Source: a virus. From it: a stretch of 64,000 nt of DNA. The stretch's first letter is position 1. Each line of letters starts with the position of its first letter. The stretch lies in IMG/VR virus record IMGVR_UViG_3300027743_000030, positions 1-64,000 of that record; one strand, 5' to 3'. The position numbers were made by a program, and so were the translations under genes. Below the pieces are notes generated by a model. The model did no database searches and had not been told where the DNA came from. It saw only the letters and a list, made by a program, of their open reading frames with translations. Shown one piece after another: positions 47,079 to 56,425 of this stretch.

Positions 47079-48197
47079 TCAGCCCACGCTCCCCGAGATC
47101 GGAGACGACATGAAGCTGCCGCTACCGGCCGCGCCGCCCTCATCGCCGCCGCCGCCCTCATCGTCGCCAAAGGTGTCCTTCGGTTTCAACGTGAGCGTGG
47201 CAAAGCGCGTGTCCTTGTCCAGCTCGAAGGTGACCGTGCTGATCTGCAGGTTGTCGGCGACGCCATCGACGGGGATAACCACCATGTGCATCTTGCCGAC
47301 CTTCCACAGCTGACCGCCGTCGTCGCTCCACGTTGACATGGTGAGCTGCACATCCAGGCCGTCGCCCTTGCGCCGTTTTGATTCGCCGACCGCGCGCTTT
47401 TTCAACGTCTGCTTGTCGTGGTCGCTGTCGATCAGCATGTGGAGGACACGCTTGTGCTTCACGTACTGATCCTTCGCCTCGCCCACCATTTCCTCGGCTT
47501 CCTTGCCGTACTTTTTATCGGTCGGGATCGCGTTGCCCTTAGCCTTGACCTCCGAATAGCGCGGGGACATGTCGCGCTTGACCGACCACTGGTAAAAGTT
47601 CTGCCCCAGGATCAGCGGCTGGCCGCTGCCTTCGTCGCTGCCTTTCTTGGACAGCACCGTGTTACCCTGCTCGTTCTCGGTGAAGGTCAGATTAAACTCG
47701 CGGCAAGCGCGACGCATGGCGCGCTCCACCGACTCGCCCTCCTGCAGAATGAACCGTTCCAGCTGCCGGCTTTCGCCCGACTTGTCCTCCAACTTTGTCT
47801 CATAGCCTTCCATCAGTTTCTTACTGATCTTGCCCGGCGACTTCTTGTTCTCCTGGCCGCTGGGATGATCGGCGTGGCTGTCCACGATCGAGGATGCCAG
47901 CCCACGGAATGAGATGTCGAGGCGGTAGGAATTCTCGTCGCCGTGCGACGTGCGGCTGTCAACGCGGAACGTGCAGGCGAGCTGGCCGTCCAGCATCAGC
48001 ACGCCTTTCACGCCGTCCATGATCTCTTGCACCGGCCCGGATGTGGCGCTCATCATTTCCGCGCCGGGCCATGCCAGAGTTACGTTGCCGCTGGAGGTGG
48101 CGTCTTCCTTGTCACGCTTGAACGTGAGCTTGAGGAAGTTGCCGAAGTTGCCCCCGGCAATGCTGATGAAACACGATCCGAATTCCTCATTAGCCAT
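47079..48197 (-). CDS. Mu gpP-like baseplate hub protein
   Basis: This 372-residue protein starts MANEEFGSCFISIAGGNFGN. It has a gpP/T4 gp27-like layout with two similar beta domains joined by an alpha-helical insertion (KISKKLMEGYETKLEDKSGE), and ends with a Gly/Asp-rich tail. It lies between the gpN-like and gp45-like genes, exactly as in Mu. The ATG at 48197 is preferred to an upstream TTG. Confidence 0.82.
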   Translation of the reverse strand: MANEEFGSCFISIAGGNFGNFLKLTFKRDKEDATSSGNVTLAWPGAEMMSATSGPVQEIMDGVKGVLMLDGQLACTFRVDSRTSHGDENSYRLDISFRGLASSIVDSHADHPSGQENKKSPGKISKKLMEGYETKLEDKSGESRQLERFILQEGESVERAMRRACREFNLTFTENEQGNTVLSKKGSDEGSGQPLILGQNFYQWSVKRDMSPRYSEVKAKGNAIPTDKKYGKEAEEMVGEAKDQYVKHKRVLHMLIDSDHDKQTLKKRAVGESKRRKGDGLDVQLTMSTWSDDGGQLWKVGKMHMVVIPVDGVADNLQISTVTFELDKDTRFATLTLKPKDTFGDDEGGGGDEGGAAGSGSFMSSPISGSVG

Positions 48198-48199
48198 GC

Positions 48200-49453
48200 T
48201 CAACTCGCAGGGGCGATGATCTCGTGGCCGATCCAGAACGGCGACATATGGGCGTTATAGGCTTCGACTTGCGCCAGCCGCCGGCCATCGGCGTAGAGTT
48301 TGTGCGACACCAGCACGGACGGCCATTGACCGTGGACCTCGCGCTTGACGATGCCGGGCAGGCGAATGTTTTTCAGCAGGATCGAACGTGCGGCTTCGGC
48401 ACGCGCCGCGCGGATGGCGGTGGAGAGCACGTCATAACAAACCTGCGAGGCCAGCTGCTCCTCGTCGTCATAGACCGCCATCACGAAGTCGAGGGCGAGA
48501 ATGGCTTCCGAGACGGTTTGGTAGGTGGTCTGTGCTGCCGTCAAAGCATAGTCGCGAATGAGCGACAGCCGTGCGGCGACGATCAGGCTTTCCACGCTCG
48601 GCGTGCCATCCGACTGCGCCACCACGAAGGCGTTAAAGCCGTGCAGCTTTTTGAGCGCGTCGAGATGCAGCCGCCGGATGGTGGCAGTGCCCTCCGCAAT
48701 CGGTGCGACCACATCGTCAAAATGGATGTAGCCGGCGCGTGTGCCGGTGACTTCGAAGGTGGCCGTGCTGTTGTCCGGCGTCTGCGCAAAGGCGAACGGC
48801 GACGGGATCGTGATCGGTTGCCGCGCTTGCAGAGTCTCGATCGTGACTGACGGCAGCGGCATGGCGCGGCCTTCGAGCACTGAGATCACGTCAAAGGACT
48901 CTTCGTCGCTCGCCGGTGCGACCAAACCGGCAAGATTGAGATCGATGGCGCGGGCCGCCTCGACCGCGTTGACATTCGGTTGCCAGATGGCGCGCAACGA
49001 CACCGCGTCGATCGCCGCCGTGCCCGATGTGTACATGTTGGTGACTGACGAGCCGAGCTTGTACGGAGCCATGCTGGCGTTGGCTTCGACAAAATCGAAG
49101 TCCAGCTTCGTGCGCTTGATGTCCCTGCGATAATCGGCCGCGATTTTCAGCGTGACGCAGGCGACTTGCTGGCCACCAAACATGGGGTGCATCAGCGTGC
49201 CGGGCTGCGGGGACTCGGCCGCGCGCGCCATGCGGTTCGACTGCTCGACCTGATCGCTGCCGATCAAATAGCCGGTAACGTGGAAGCGTCTGATCTTGCG
49301 GCCCAGGTCTTTGTAGCCGGTGTCTTCCGACAGCGGATATTCATACTGATCGCCGCGTCGTCCGAATTCATCGTCGGTCGTCTCGCATAGAAACGGCACG
49401 CCCTTCCACGAGGCGTCGTTGTAAGTGGGGACTACACAGCCCGGCGCTGCCAT
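48200..49453 (-). CDS. Mu gpN-like DNA circularisation/tail protein
   Basis: This 417-residue protein has an N-terminal 100 residues of the DNA_circ_N type (RRGDQYEYPLSEDTGYKDLG, RKIRRFHVTGYLIGSDQVEQ, then PGTLMHPMFGGQQVACVTLK). In Mu, gpN is a tail tip/hub component. It overlaps no gene and sits between the tape measure and hub genes. Confidence 0.88.
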   Translation of the reverse strand: MAAPGCVVPTYNDASWKGVPFLCETTDDEFGRRGDQYEYPLSEDTGYKDLGRKIRRFHVTGYLIGSDQVEQSNRMARAAESPQPGTLMHPMFGGQQVACVTLKIAADYRRDIKRTKLDFDFVEANASMAPYKLGSSVTNMYTSGTAAIDAVSLRAIWQPNVNAVEAARAIDLNLAGLVAPASDEESFDVISVLEGRAMPLPSVTIETLQARQPITIPSPFAFAQTPDNSTATFEVTGTRAGYIHFDDVVAPIAEGTATIRRLHLDALKKLHGFNAFVVAQSDGTPSVESLIVAARLSLIRDYALTAAQTTYQTVSEAILALDFVMAVYDDEEQLASQVCYDVLSTAIRAARAEAARSILLKNIRLPGIVKREVHGQWPSVLVSHKLYADGRRLAQVEAYNAHMSPFWIGHEIIAPAS

Positions 49454-49462
49454 GACCTATCC

Positions 49463-51940
49463 TCAATTGTGCCCAGCGCCCGAAGGCTTATCGGTGCCGA
49501 CGCCCGGCGGCGTACCGCGACTGCCGGGAGCGGCGACTGCGCCGGGAACGTTGACGTTCACCGTGGCCTTGCTGATCGCAGCCGCAGCTGCCGCGCCGAT
49601 CGCACCGCCGATCTGGCCGGGATTGATCGCACCGGCGAATGCCTTGCCGCCGGACGATCCGGCTTCGCTGATGCCTGCCTTCGCTGCGTTGCTGAATGCG
49701 TTGCCGCCAGAGGTGCCGGCGGTGGTCACACCGGACTGCACGCCGCTGGAGAACGCGGCAGCGGCATTGGTGGCGGCGGTTTGCAGATCGGTCGATGGCG
49801 CAACGGCCGGTTTCATTGCTGGCGGCTTGCCGCCGATCGGCTTCCCCTCGGTGTCCACGCGCACATTGCCCGGCGGTTGCGTCGATATCGGTGCCGGCGT
49901 CATTCGCGAGGTTACAGTTGCGGTGTCGGCGTTGACCGTGACTGCCGGCGGTTTGATTACCGGCGGAACGCCACTAAAGCGTTCATCGAATGTCGCCGCT
50001 TTCGGTCGCCCAAAATACGCTCCCTCGCCTTCCTTCTCTATCAAACGTTGACGTTCCCGCTCGGCGTGCTGTCTGTCGGCTTCTTCCTCCTCTGGCGTTT
50101 TTGGTTGGTCGACAAGCCCCAGCTTCCTTAGATTTGCCTTCACCGATTCCCAGAATACCTTCATGTCCTTTTGAACGAATTCGAGCAGTTGCGCCGAACC
50201 TTCGCCCGATGTCATGCCCGCAATTGCTTTGGACATCATGCCGTTGAACGCCGTTTGCAATTTGGCGACGATGGTCCCTGCGGTTTCATTCTCGATGTTG
50301 AAGCCTCCCAGCGCAGCATTTATCTGCGACGTGATATTATTCACCCAACCCGAATCGATTTTACCGACGGTAATTTTTAACAGTTGCCCGCCAAGGCTGG
50401 CCAAGCGTCCAGCAAGTTCCGATATGCCCGGCCCGATTTCCAATGCCTTGGCGTTGAGTGCGCCCAATGCTTGATTGACGCCCGGCATGGCAAACGTGCC
50501 CATGCGGTCGAACGACTCCTTGAGTTGGCTGGCGAGTTGACCGCGCAACAAGATGTTCTCTTGCGCCTGTTGCAATTGCGTTTTTTCGTCGGCCAGTCCT
50601 GCGCCGTAGGCTTGCTGAATTTTCGCTTGGTTTTCGCGGTTCTGTACCAGCGCCTTTTTGCCGAAGGCAGCCGCTGTGGTGTAACCCTCCGGTAACAGCG
50701 CGACATCTTTCCAAAATTGGTCGAGCTTCTCTTGTGCCTTCTTCTTGGCTTTCGGCGAGGGCGCGCCGGTGACCGCCTCTTCCAGTTCCTCGCGTTTGCC
50801 GGCGAGGATTTCGCCAATGCCGTAGGCGTCGAGTTTCTTGCCCTCCTTTTCCGCCTTTTTAATCGCCTCTTGGCTGAGCCCCAAGCGGCCCATGATTCCT
50901 TTTTCACCGGCAATGCCGCGCTTGGCACGTTGAGCCGACAACAGTTTGGGGACGCCCTTCTCCAGTTGCTCGAAACTCTTGCCGAACACAGACTCGCCGG
51001 CCGCCTGCCGTGCTTCGATCTCGTCCACCTCCCGGCGTTTTTTCATCGCCTTGCCGGTATTCTTGACCAGATCGTCGGCCTGGGCGTTGGCAGCCTTGAA
51101 GCCGGTCGCCATGACGCCCAACGCGGCGGCCAAAGGCGCGGCCGCGATCGCCGCAGTGCCGAGGCCGCGCCCAAGCAATCCGATCGTGCCGGCACCGGCT
51201 ATGTCGCCCAGCCCGGTTGCCGCCGCTGTCTTGGACAGTGCAGCCGCAGCAAAATTGGCAAAGCCGCCACCTTTCGGCCCCTTCGGCGGCGGTCGTCCTG
51301 GCCCGCCGCCCACAGCCTTGGCTGCCGCCTGTGCCACGGCAGGCTTTGCAGCCAGTGCTGCGATGCCGGATGCCGCCTGCGCGGATGTGAGCCAGCCCAT
51401 GGCCGCGCCGGTCGTGTAATCCTTCTTGGTAAGCGCCTTGCTCAGAGCCGGTGGAGCACCGTAGCGCGCGCGGGCTTGCTCGGCCGTGTCGCGGATAGTG
51501 CCGTGCCCTTGCATGCGGGCAATCAGCCTGTCCGTCAGGCCGGTCGGCCCCGGCTTCTGTACCGGATAAACTTCCTTCTTGCGCGCCAGCACCTTGTCGC
51601 GAGCAGCCTGCGCCCTCGCCAAGCCGGTCAGGTTGGAGCTGCTCTTTGCCAGTGCGGCTTGTTGTGCGACCAGCGGCGCGACGATCTTGGCGGTCTGTGT
51701 GACCTGCCCCTGCAGCGGCTTGAGCATGCGGCCGGTGACGGCCTGCGACGCCATCATCTGCGTCGCAGCGCGTTTCATGGCGACGTTCTGCGCCACCATC
51801 TGCGCAGGACCGCCAAGGCCGCCGATGTGTTTGCTGCCGCTCAGTCCTTGCAGCGCCTTGATCTGCGCCGCCAGTGCTCGGATTTTGCCTTCGCCCTCGA
51901 CTGTGACGATCAGTCTGGCGGTGGAGGTAACGTCGGCCAT
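49463..51940 (-). CDS. Tape measure protein
   Basis: This 825-residue Ala/Gly-rich protein has helical stretches (IVTVEGEGKIRALAAQIKAL at the start, a long Lys/Glu-rich middle) and a hydrophobic segment GLGTAAIAAAPLAAALGVMA typical of tape measures. It sets tail length and is ejected during infection. It is the first gene after the tail chaperone frameshift pair and starts ten bases from the end of that fusion product. Confidence 0.85.
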   Translation of the reverse strand: MADVTSTARLIVTVEGEGKIRALAAQIKALQGLSGSKHIGGLGGPAQMVAQNVAMKRAATQMMASQAVTGRMLKPLQGQVTQTAKIVAPLVAQQAALAKSSSNLTGLARAQAARDKVLARKKEVYPVQKPGPTGLTDRLIARMQGHGTIRDTAEQARARYGAPPALSKALTKKDYTTGAAMGWLTSAQAASGIAALAAKPAVAQAAAKAVGGGPGRPPPKGPKGGGFANFAAAALSKTAAATGLGDIAGAGTIGLLGRGLGTAAIAAAPLAAALGVMATGFKAANAQADDLVKNTGKAMKKRREVDEIEARQAAGESVFGKSFEQLEKGVPKLLSAQRAKRGIAGEKGIMGRLGLSQEAIKKAEKEGKKLDAYGIGEILAGKREELEEAVTGAPSPKAKKKAQEKLDQFWKDVALLPEGYTTAAAFGKKALVQNRENQAKIQQAYGAGLADEKTQLQQAQENILLRGQLASQLKESFDRMGTFAMPGVNQALGALNAKALEIGPGISELAGRLASLGGQLLKITVGKIDSGWVNNITSQINAALGGFNIENETAGTIVAKLQTAFNGMMSKAIAGMTSGEGSAQLLEFVQKDMKVFWESVKANLRKLGLVDQPKTPEEEEADRQHAERERQRLIEKEGEGAYFGRPKAATFDERFSGVPPVIKPPAVTVNADTATVTSRMTPAPISTQPPGNVRVDTEGKPIGGKPPAMKPAVAPSTDLQTAATNAAAAFSSGVQSGVTTAGTSGGNAFSNAAKAGISEAGSSGGKAFAGAINPGQIGGAIGAAAAAAISKATVNVNVPGAVAAPGSRGTPPGVGTDKPSGAGHN

Positions 51941-51949
51941 TGATCACCC

Positions 51950-52710
51950 CTAGTAATCGTCAACGTCCGACTCTGTTGCGACCTCCGGTCTTGCCTCGCT
52001 GAGTAGCGCCACCATTCGCGCTAATCGTTTGATCGTTAAATGATCCCACGATCCAGGCGGCCAGTGGTGATTGAAGGCTATGATGTTGACGTTCTTTTCC
52101 ACCTCTCGCGCGATGTCACCAACTTTCCCATAATTTTTCTCCTGATCGCGTAGTAGTCCACGAAGTCTAGCGCGTTGATGATGGCATCGCTCATTGGCAG
52201 ATTGGTGCCGAGCAGCTTGCCAAACAGCCGCATGAACAACGAGAACTCCTGCCGCTCGCCGTTGCTGTCCAGAAACTCTGACAGCTCGCCGAGCGTGCGC
52301 GCGGAGAACTCAATCTGATGAACGACCTCGCCGTCGTCCTTGCCCGGTGTCAGGTGGATTGGATGCTGCAGCGTGTAAACGATCGGCGCATTCACGCCGT
52401 CGCCGTCAGCTTCCGCCAGATTGATATCGTCGGCCTCGCGTTGCAGCGAAGTCATTAAATCAATGACCTCGACCACGTCGCCCGACGACAGCTCGGACGC
52501 TTTGAACTCCTCGGGCTTGTCGCTACCGTTCAGGGCGCGGGCGTTGATCGCCACGAACGCCTCGATCCGTTTGGCGATCGTCGTATGGGTGAGACTGTCG
52601 AACAGCATCTTCGCTGTCGGCCGATAGAAAACAACCTCGTGGGCTTTGCTGCCGCTAAGGGTGGTGACATCCTGCAGTAACGGCAGCCGCGCATACTCTT
52701 GTTGAGCCAT
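51950..52710 (-). CDS. Tail assembly chaperone, -1 frameshift fusion form
   Basis: Reading shifts -1 at the GGGAAAG site. The short form continues to 52078, and the extended form reads VGDIAREVEKNVNIIAFNHH, then WPPGSWDHLTIKRLARMV and a C-terminus ending DVDDY at the stop 51950-51952. The extra domain matches the second half of Mu-like chaperones. The product is about 250 residues. Such fusions assemble the tail around the tape measure and are absent from the virion. Confidence 0.88.
52078..52710 (-). CDS. Tail assembly chaperone, short form
   Basis: This 210-residue protein belongs to the Mu gp41-like family (LPLLQDVTTLSGSKAHEVVF, then PTAKMLFDSLTHTTIAKRIE). It lies between the tube and tape measure genes, the standard place. 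Near its end ribosomes can slip at a canonical heptamer to make the longer form. Both forms are usually needed in a set ratio for tail assembly. Confidence 0.88.
   Translation of the reverse strand: MAQQEYARLPLLQDVTTLSGSKAHEVVFYRPTAKMLFDSLTHTTIAKRIEAFVAINARALNGSDKPEEFKASELSSGDVVEVIDLMTSLQREADDINLAEADGDGVNAPIVYTLQHPIHLTPGKDDGEVVHQIEFSARTLGELSEFLDSNGERQEFSLFMRLFGKLLGTNLPMSDAIINALDFVDYYAIRRKIMGKLVTSRERWKRTSTS
52123..52129 (-). promoter_or_regulatory. Programmed -1 frameshift site GGGAAAG
   Basis: On the minus strand the reading frame is G-GGA-AAG, exactly the X-XXY-YYZ heptamer used by lambda G/GT. It lies in the overlap where the zero frame ends at 52078 and the -1 frame stays open to 51950 and continues the chaperone domain. 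Confidence 0.93.
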
Positions 52711-52737
52711 AAATCCTCTGCTCGATCATCCCTTCCT

Positions 52738-53112
52738 CTATGCCGCCAGCGGCAGTAGTTCGATGATCTCGTCGGTGATCAGTGTCAGCTTTTGGGTGTT
52801 CTTTTTGGCGTCATACGCATCCTCCGCGATGTTGGATGCGTGCTCGGTGGAGAACGTGCGGCCGTCGCACAACTCGACCACCAGCGGGACGTTACAAATC
52901 TCTTGGAAGTAGCGGACGTACATGTCGATCGGCACCACGACGGTTGCTTCAATCGTTGGGTTGCGATCTTCCAGCGTCCACTCGCCGTCATAGGCTTCGG
53001 TGCGGCGCTGATTGGTCACGATCACGGTCACGTCGCCGTCCGATTGCAAGCGGATGGCGCGGCCCTGGATCGTGAAGTTGAGCACGCCCTTACATTTAAT
53101 GCAGATCGCCAT
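52738..53112 (-). CDS. Tail tube protein (Mu gpM-like)
   Basis: This 124-residue beta-rich protein is of normal tube size (FTIQGRAIRLQSDGDVTVIV, then EWTLEDRNPTIEATVVVPID). It lies between the sheath and chaperone genes, the Mu L-M-41 order. It carries a CIKC pair at the start. It forms the inner tube that DNA passes through. Confidence 0.88.
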   Translation of the reverse strand: MAICIKCKGVLNFTIQGRAIRLQSDGDVTVIVTNQRRTEAYDGEWTLEDRNPTIEATVVVPIDMYVRYFQEICNVPLVVELCDGRTFSTEHASNIAEDAYDAKKNTQKLTLITDEIIELLPLAA

Positions 53113-53130
53113 GGTTTAAGCCCCTTGCGT

Positions 53131-54657
53131 TTAGACCGGCGGGATGCACGAGAACTCGGGTGCCACGTCAATGCTGGTGGCAATGCGGGCGAGCTGATTG
53201 ACCAGATCAAGATCAATCATGACGTTGACGCGGTTGGGGTCGCAATTGTTGAACGTGTTTGTCCGTTCAACGCGCACCATCTTTTCCAGCGTCTCGGATG
53301 TGGGCTCGGCGGTCCAGCCGAATTGCGTGCCGCGCATCCAGGCGATGATCGACGCCTGCAGAATGCGGGGCGTGATGGCGCGCTTGCCCTGCGGAATGCG
53401 GGTGCCGTCATTCATCAGCGAGACGGACGCATAGTTGTGGCGATACCAATTGCCGAGATCGCGCACGAACTTGACCGTGGTGTAGCGACTCTCGACGCGC
53501 TGCCACGCACCGTCCGGCGCGCCAGTGTTGGGATCATACTTGTAGGTGGTCAGCGGCTCCTCAATCCACAGCTGCGTGTTGCGCAAGCCGCGCGAGTTGG
53601 CCACGTCCCAATTCATGATGCCAGCGTCATAGAAGGCGCGTTTCTCGGGCGTCGTCCACACCGTCGAGCACTGCCGCGAGTCGAACAGGAAGCCCAGGAA
53701 GCCGTTGTCATACTGCACCGGCCGCGATGGATCGTAGCAAGCGGTGCAGCAGACGCGCGATGTGGTAGCCGCCGCCATCACGTATCCGGGGTACTTATAA
53801 CCGGTGCGCACCGGCACCACGACTTCCTCGGGATTGTTGCGATCGCGACCGTAGGCGGCGATGGTGCCTGCGCTGGCGGTCTTGCTGTGGAAGAGATGCC
53901 CGCCTTTGAAGTTGCCTTGCACGCCGCAGCGCCAGTTCTGCCGCACGAGCTGGATGAACGCCTCAATGGCGATCTCCTCCTCGGTGCCCAAGCAGATGCA
54001 ATCCCACGGACAAGCCATCGCCGGGATCGCCGTGGTGTACTCGACCACGCCTGCGCCTTCTACGCCGGCCGCCTCGGTGACGGTGACGCCCTCGGGGAAG
54101 TCATCGCCAAACTGCGGGTTCCATACCGGCACGAACCAGTTGGATTGCTGGCCCTTGTTCTTGGCGGTGAGAGTGACGACAGCAGCCGCGCTGGTGGCCG
54201 TGAACGGCAGCATGGTATCGGCGTTGATGGCGGTGGTGAAGCCGAGCGCAACTTCATCGGCGGTCGCTCCGATGATCACGCCGACGTTGAAAATCTTATC
54301 GATCAGCGACCATGCCAGCACGCCGCTGTTGGTGCACGGCCCGGTAAAGGTCACCGTGTACGTGGCCGCCGTGCCAGCGGGAGGGTCTTCCAATGGAGCC
54401 ACGTACAGCGGCAACTCGGGACAGGTATTGAAGTGCTGCTCGGCCATCAGCGAGAGCACTGAGCCGGCCCCGAACAACTCGACCGCCTCCATCACGGAAT
54501 AAATGATGTAGAACTCGCCCGCCTCGGCGGTCCCATCGCTGGTCATTTGTGCGATATAGAGCGGCCGGCACAGCTCGGCGAGCGGCATGTAACCCGTGAC
54601 GCACCAAGTGAGGAAATTGCCGCGAGCCTGCGCCAGAGAGATGCGGTTCTGAGCCAT
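53131..54657 (-). CDS. Tail sheath protein (Mu gpL family)
   Basis: This 508-residue protein starts MAQNRISLAQARGNFLTWCV. It contains PLYVAPLEDPPAGTAATYTV, the beta segment typical of Mu-type sheaths, and a conserved C-terminal domain (WRHNYASVSL-type region, GTRIPQGKRAITPRILQAS, NRVNVMIDLDLVNQLARI). It makes the outer contractile sheath. Fourteen cysteines, including CPWDCICLG and VCCTACYD, are atypical and may form metal sites or disulfides. Confidence 0.9.
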   Translation of the reverse strand: MAQNRISLAQARGNFLTWCVTGYMPLAELCRPLYIAQMTSDGTAEAGEFYIIYSVMEAVELFGAGSVLSLMAEQHFNTCPELPLYVAPLEDPPAGTAATYTVTFTGPCTNSGVLAWSLIDKIFNVGVIIGATADEVALGFTTAINADTMLPFTATSAAAVVTLTAKNKGQQSNWFVPVWNPQFGDDFPEGVTVTEAAGVEGAGVVEYTTAIPAMACPWDCICLGTEEEIAIEAFIQLVRQNWRCGVQGNFKGGHLFHSKTASAGTIAAYGRDRNNPEEVVVPVRTGYKYPGYVMAAATTSRVCCTACYDPSRPVQYDNGFLGFLFDSRQCSTVWTTPEKRAFYDAGIMNWDVANSRGLRNTQLWIEEPLTTYKYDPNTGAPDGAWQRVESRYTTVKFVRDLGNWYRHNYASVSLMNDGTRIPQGKRAITPRILQASIIAWMRGTQFGWTAEPTSETLEKMVRVERTNTFNNCDPNRVNVMIDLDLVNQLARIATSIDVAPEFSCIPPV

Positions 54658-54730
54658 AGTCGGCCTCCCCAATCGATGCGGCAACCCGAAACGGTTGCGG
54701 CAAGTTACCGGAACTTATGGGCGACGGCAA

Positions 54731-55165
54731 TCAGCTGCCGCTTTGCCGGTCCTCTTGCCGTCGCTCCTCCTGCCGCTGCGGATAGGCCGCTCGTGCCTGC
54801 GACTGCGGCTTGGGCTGATCTTTCTGCTGCTTGTCATCCTCGCGCTTGCGGCGACCTTGCTGCCTGCCACCGAACTCGGCCGGCATCTTCCCCGGCTCCA
54901 AACCGGGCGTGACTTCGCTCTCAATCAGATCACCGGCCTTGATCGCCAGAACAAGGTTGGCGGTAAGCGGTGTCACCACGAAACGATCATGCGGAATGGG
55001 CATATCGTTGATGTCATAGACCACGCGGGGCGATTCATAATCGTTCCCCTCCTTGTCCTGAAACGTGTCCGTGGCTGCTTTTACCGACAGCATAAGGGCC
55101 TCGGTTTCGGCCAGGGTTTCCTTGGTGGCGGGGCGCTGGTTCAGCGTCGGGGCGTTGCGAGCCAT
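54731..55165 (-). CDS. Hypothetical protein with low-complexity end
   Basis: This is a 144-residue protein. The first 100 residues are acidic and globular (KEGNDYESPRVVYDINDMPI, then DRFVVTPLTANLVLAIKAGD). The last 45 are Gln/Arg/Lys-rich and probably disordered. It lies between the tail-terminator-like gene and the sheath gene, a place often held by small connector or sheath accessory proteins. No family is recognised. Confidence 0.65.
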   Translation of the reverse strand: MARNAPTLNQRPATKETLAETEALMLSVKAATDTFQDKEGNDYESPRVVYDINDMPIPHDRFVVTPLTANLVLAIKAGDLIESEVTPGLEPGKMPAEFGGRQQGRRKREDDKQQKDQPKPQSQARAAYPQRQEERRQEDRQSGS

Positions 55166-55168
55166 GGG

Positions 55169-55885
55169 CTATCTCCTGCTGTTGGGGCGCGGCGCGCCGC
55201 CGAGATTGGGCCAGTATGCACCCGGCGGCTCGGGTTCAGTCGCCGAATTGGGAGGGTCTAACACAAAAATGGTGGGATCGCCCGGCGCACACGGTGCGCA
55301 GGGATCGCACGGCGGCGGCCCGCAATCGTTGTGCAGCCTGATCTTTATGTCGCCCAGCTCGCTGCACTGCGGAGCTTGATCGCCGATCTCGGGCTCGCAA
55401 TCGAACCTGATCTGCTCGAAGAAGACGAACACGAAGGCGACCTTGACCTGGGGAATCTGCGTGCCCTCGATCCGCATGCCGGCGTAACCGGTCGGCTTGT
55501 AGTGCTCATTCGGCCGCCAGTTCACCAGCGCATTGATCAGCTGCTTTTCCACCAGCTCGATATCGTCGGCCGCCATCCACTCGTTTTCGCTGCCGCGCCC
55601 GTCCAGCTGTGCCAGGAAGGTGATCGAGCGCGGATTGGTAATGTCCTCCGTCTCAATCTCATCGGCCTTGAGGGTCGGGATACGAACCACGGTGGGCACC
55701 ACCAGCAGGTAGGGCGGCTTGAGCAGCGCCCAATGTTCCTGATCGAGCTGGCGCAGCACCAGCTTAATGTTGTCGCCAAAGATGGTGTTGGCGTTGCGCA
55801 GCCGGCGCACCACGGCGTTGAACAGGCTCTCGCTGTAGCCGAATTGAGCACGCAGGAGCGCAGCGGTGCTAGTCTGATCGTCCAC
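55169..55885 (-). CDS. Probable tail completion/terminator-region protein
   Basis: This protein is 238 residues long, with a GTG start overlapping the preceding small gene. It is mixed alpha-beta (LFNAVVRRLRNANTIFGDNI, then PYLLVVPTVVRIPTLKADEI) and has a Cys/Pro-rich tail (CGPPPCDPCAPCAPGD). Position after the gp10-like connector and before the sheath fits a tail terminator, but the sequence alone does not prove it. Confidence 0.6.
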   Translation of the reverse strand: MDDQTSTAALLRAQFGYSESLFNAVVRRLRNANTIFGDNIKLVLRQLDQEHWALLKPPYLLVVPTVVRIPTLKADEIETEDITNPRSITFLAQLDGRGSENEWMAADDIELVEKQLINALVNWRPNEHYKPTGYAGMRIEGTQIPQVKVAFVFVFFEQIRFDCEPEIGDQAPQCSELGDIKIRLHNDCGPPPCDPCAPCAPGDPTIFVLDPPNSATEPEPPGAYWPNLGGAPRPNSRR

Positions 55886-56045
55886 GTTTCCGGTCCCGTT
55901 CCAAGTCCCGAATGATTAAAAGTTCGGGCATGTTCTGCGCCACCCATTCGAGCGCGCGTGCCTTGCGCTCGGCTTCGGCCTTGCGTTTCGTTTCCGCGTT
56001 GAGCTTGTCGGCGATCGGTTGCTGTTCTGGAGTGAGCTTTGCCAT
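55869..56045 (-). CDS. Small charged helical protein
   Basis: This 58-residue protein starts MAKLTPEQQPIADKLNAETK and continues as a charged helix with several KAEAER-like runs. Its ATG overlaps the previous stop (TAATGG) and its end overlaps the next gene's GTG. It fits the connector operon. Function unknown. Confidence 0.6.
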   Translation of the reverse strand: MAKLTPEQQPIADKLNAETKRKAEAERKARALEWVAQNMPELLIIRDLERDRKRGRSD

Positions 56046-56425
56046 TAGCCTCCTCCGGTAAACTTCACCGCTGATGCCAGCTCAGCCTTCTCGGGCCGCG
56101 CCGATAGCGACTCGTCCAGCGCGTCCGGCAGCATCTTGCGCGCTGCCATTTTGGATGTGCCCGTGGTCAGGTAGCCGGCATAATCGACCTCCGAGAACAG
56201 CTCGCCCTCGCGGCCGGATGCCTGATAGTCGATTGACCCAATCAGCGCGCCGCTGATCACGCCCGGCCAAGCACCCGGCGCGGATGGCGATGCGCCGCTT
56301 GCGTTGCTGACGAAATGATTGCGCGCATCGTTGAGCCGACCTTCAATCCAAGCGGTTATGATTGCCTCGTTGACCTCGCACTTCGGCGCGTTCTCTACCT
56401 TCACGTCAATGCGGATGGTGATCAT
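56045..56425 (-). CDS. HK97 gp10-like tail/connector protein
   Basis: This 126-residue protein starts MITIRIDVKVENAPKCEVNE at an ATG four bases inside the previous gene. It contains SGALIGSIDYQASGREGELF and VDYAGYLTTGTSKMAARKML, the gp10 pattern of a dimeric connector-tail junction protein. The context between the head closure protein and tail genes is as expected. Confidence 0.82.
   Translation of the reverse strand: MITIRIDVKVENAPKCEVNEAIITAWIEGRLNDARNHFVSNASGASPSAPGAWPGVISGALIGSIDYQASGREGELFSEVDYAGYLTTGTSKMAARKMLPDALDESLSARPEKAELASAVKFTGGG

Noticed and set aside
52792-54462. Plus-strand 556-residue ORF opposite the sheath and tube genes
   Set aside because: Antisense shadow in high-GC DNA. 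The minus strand gives clear sheath and tube proteins.
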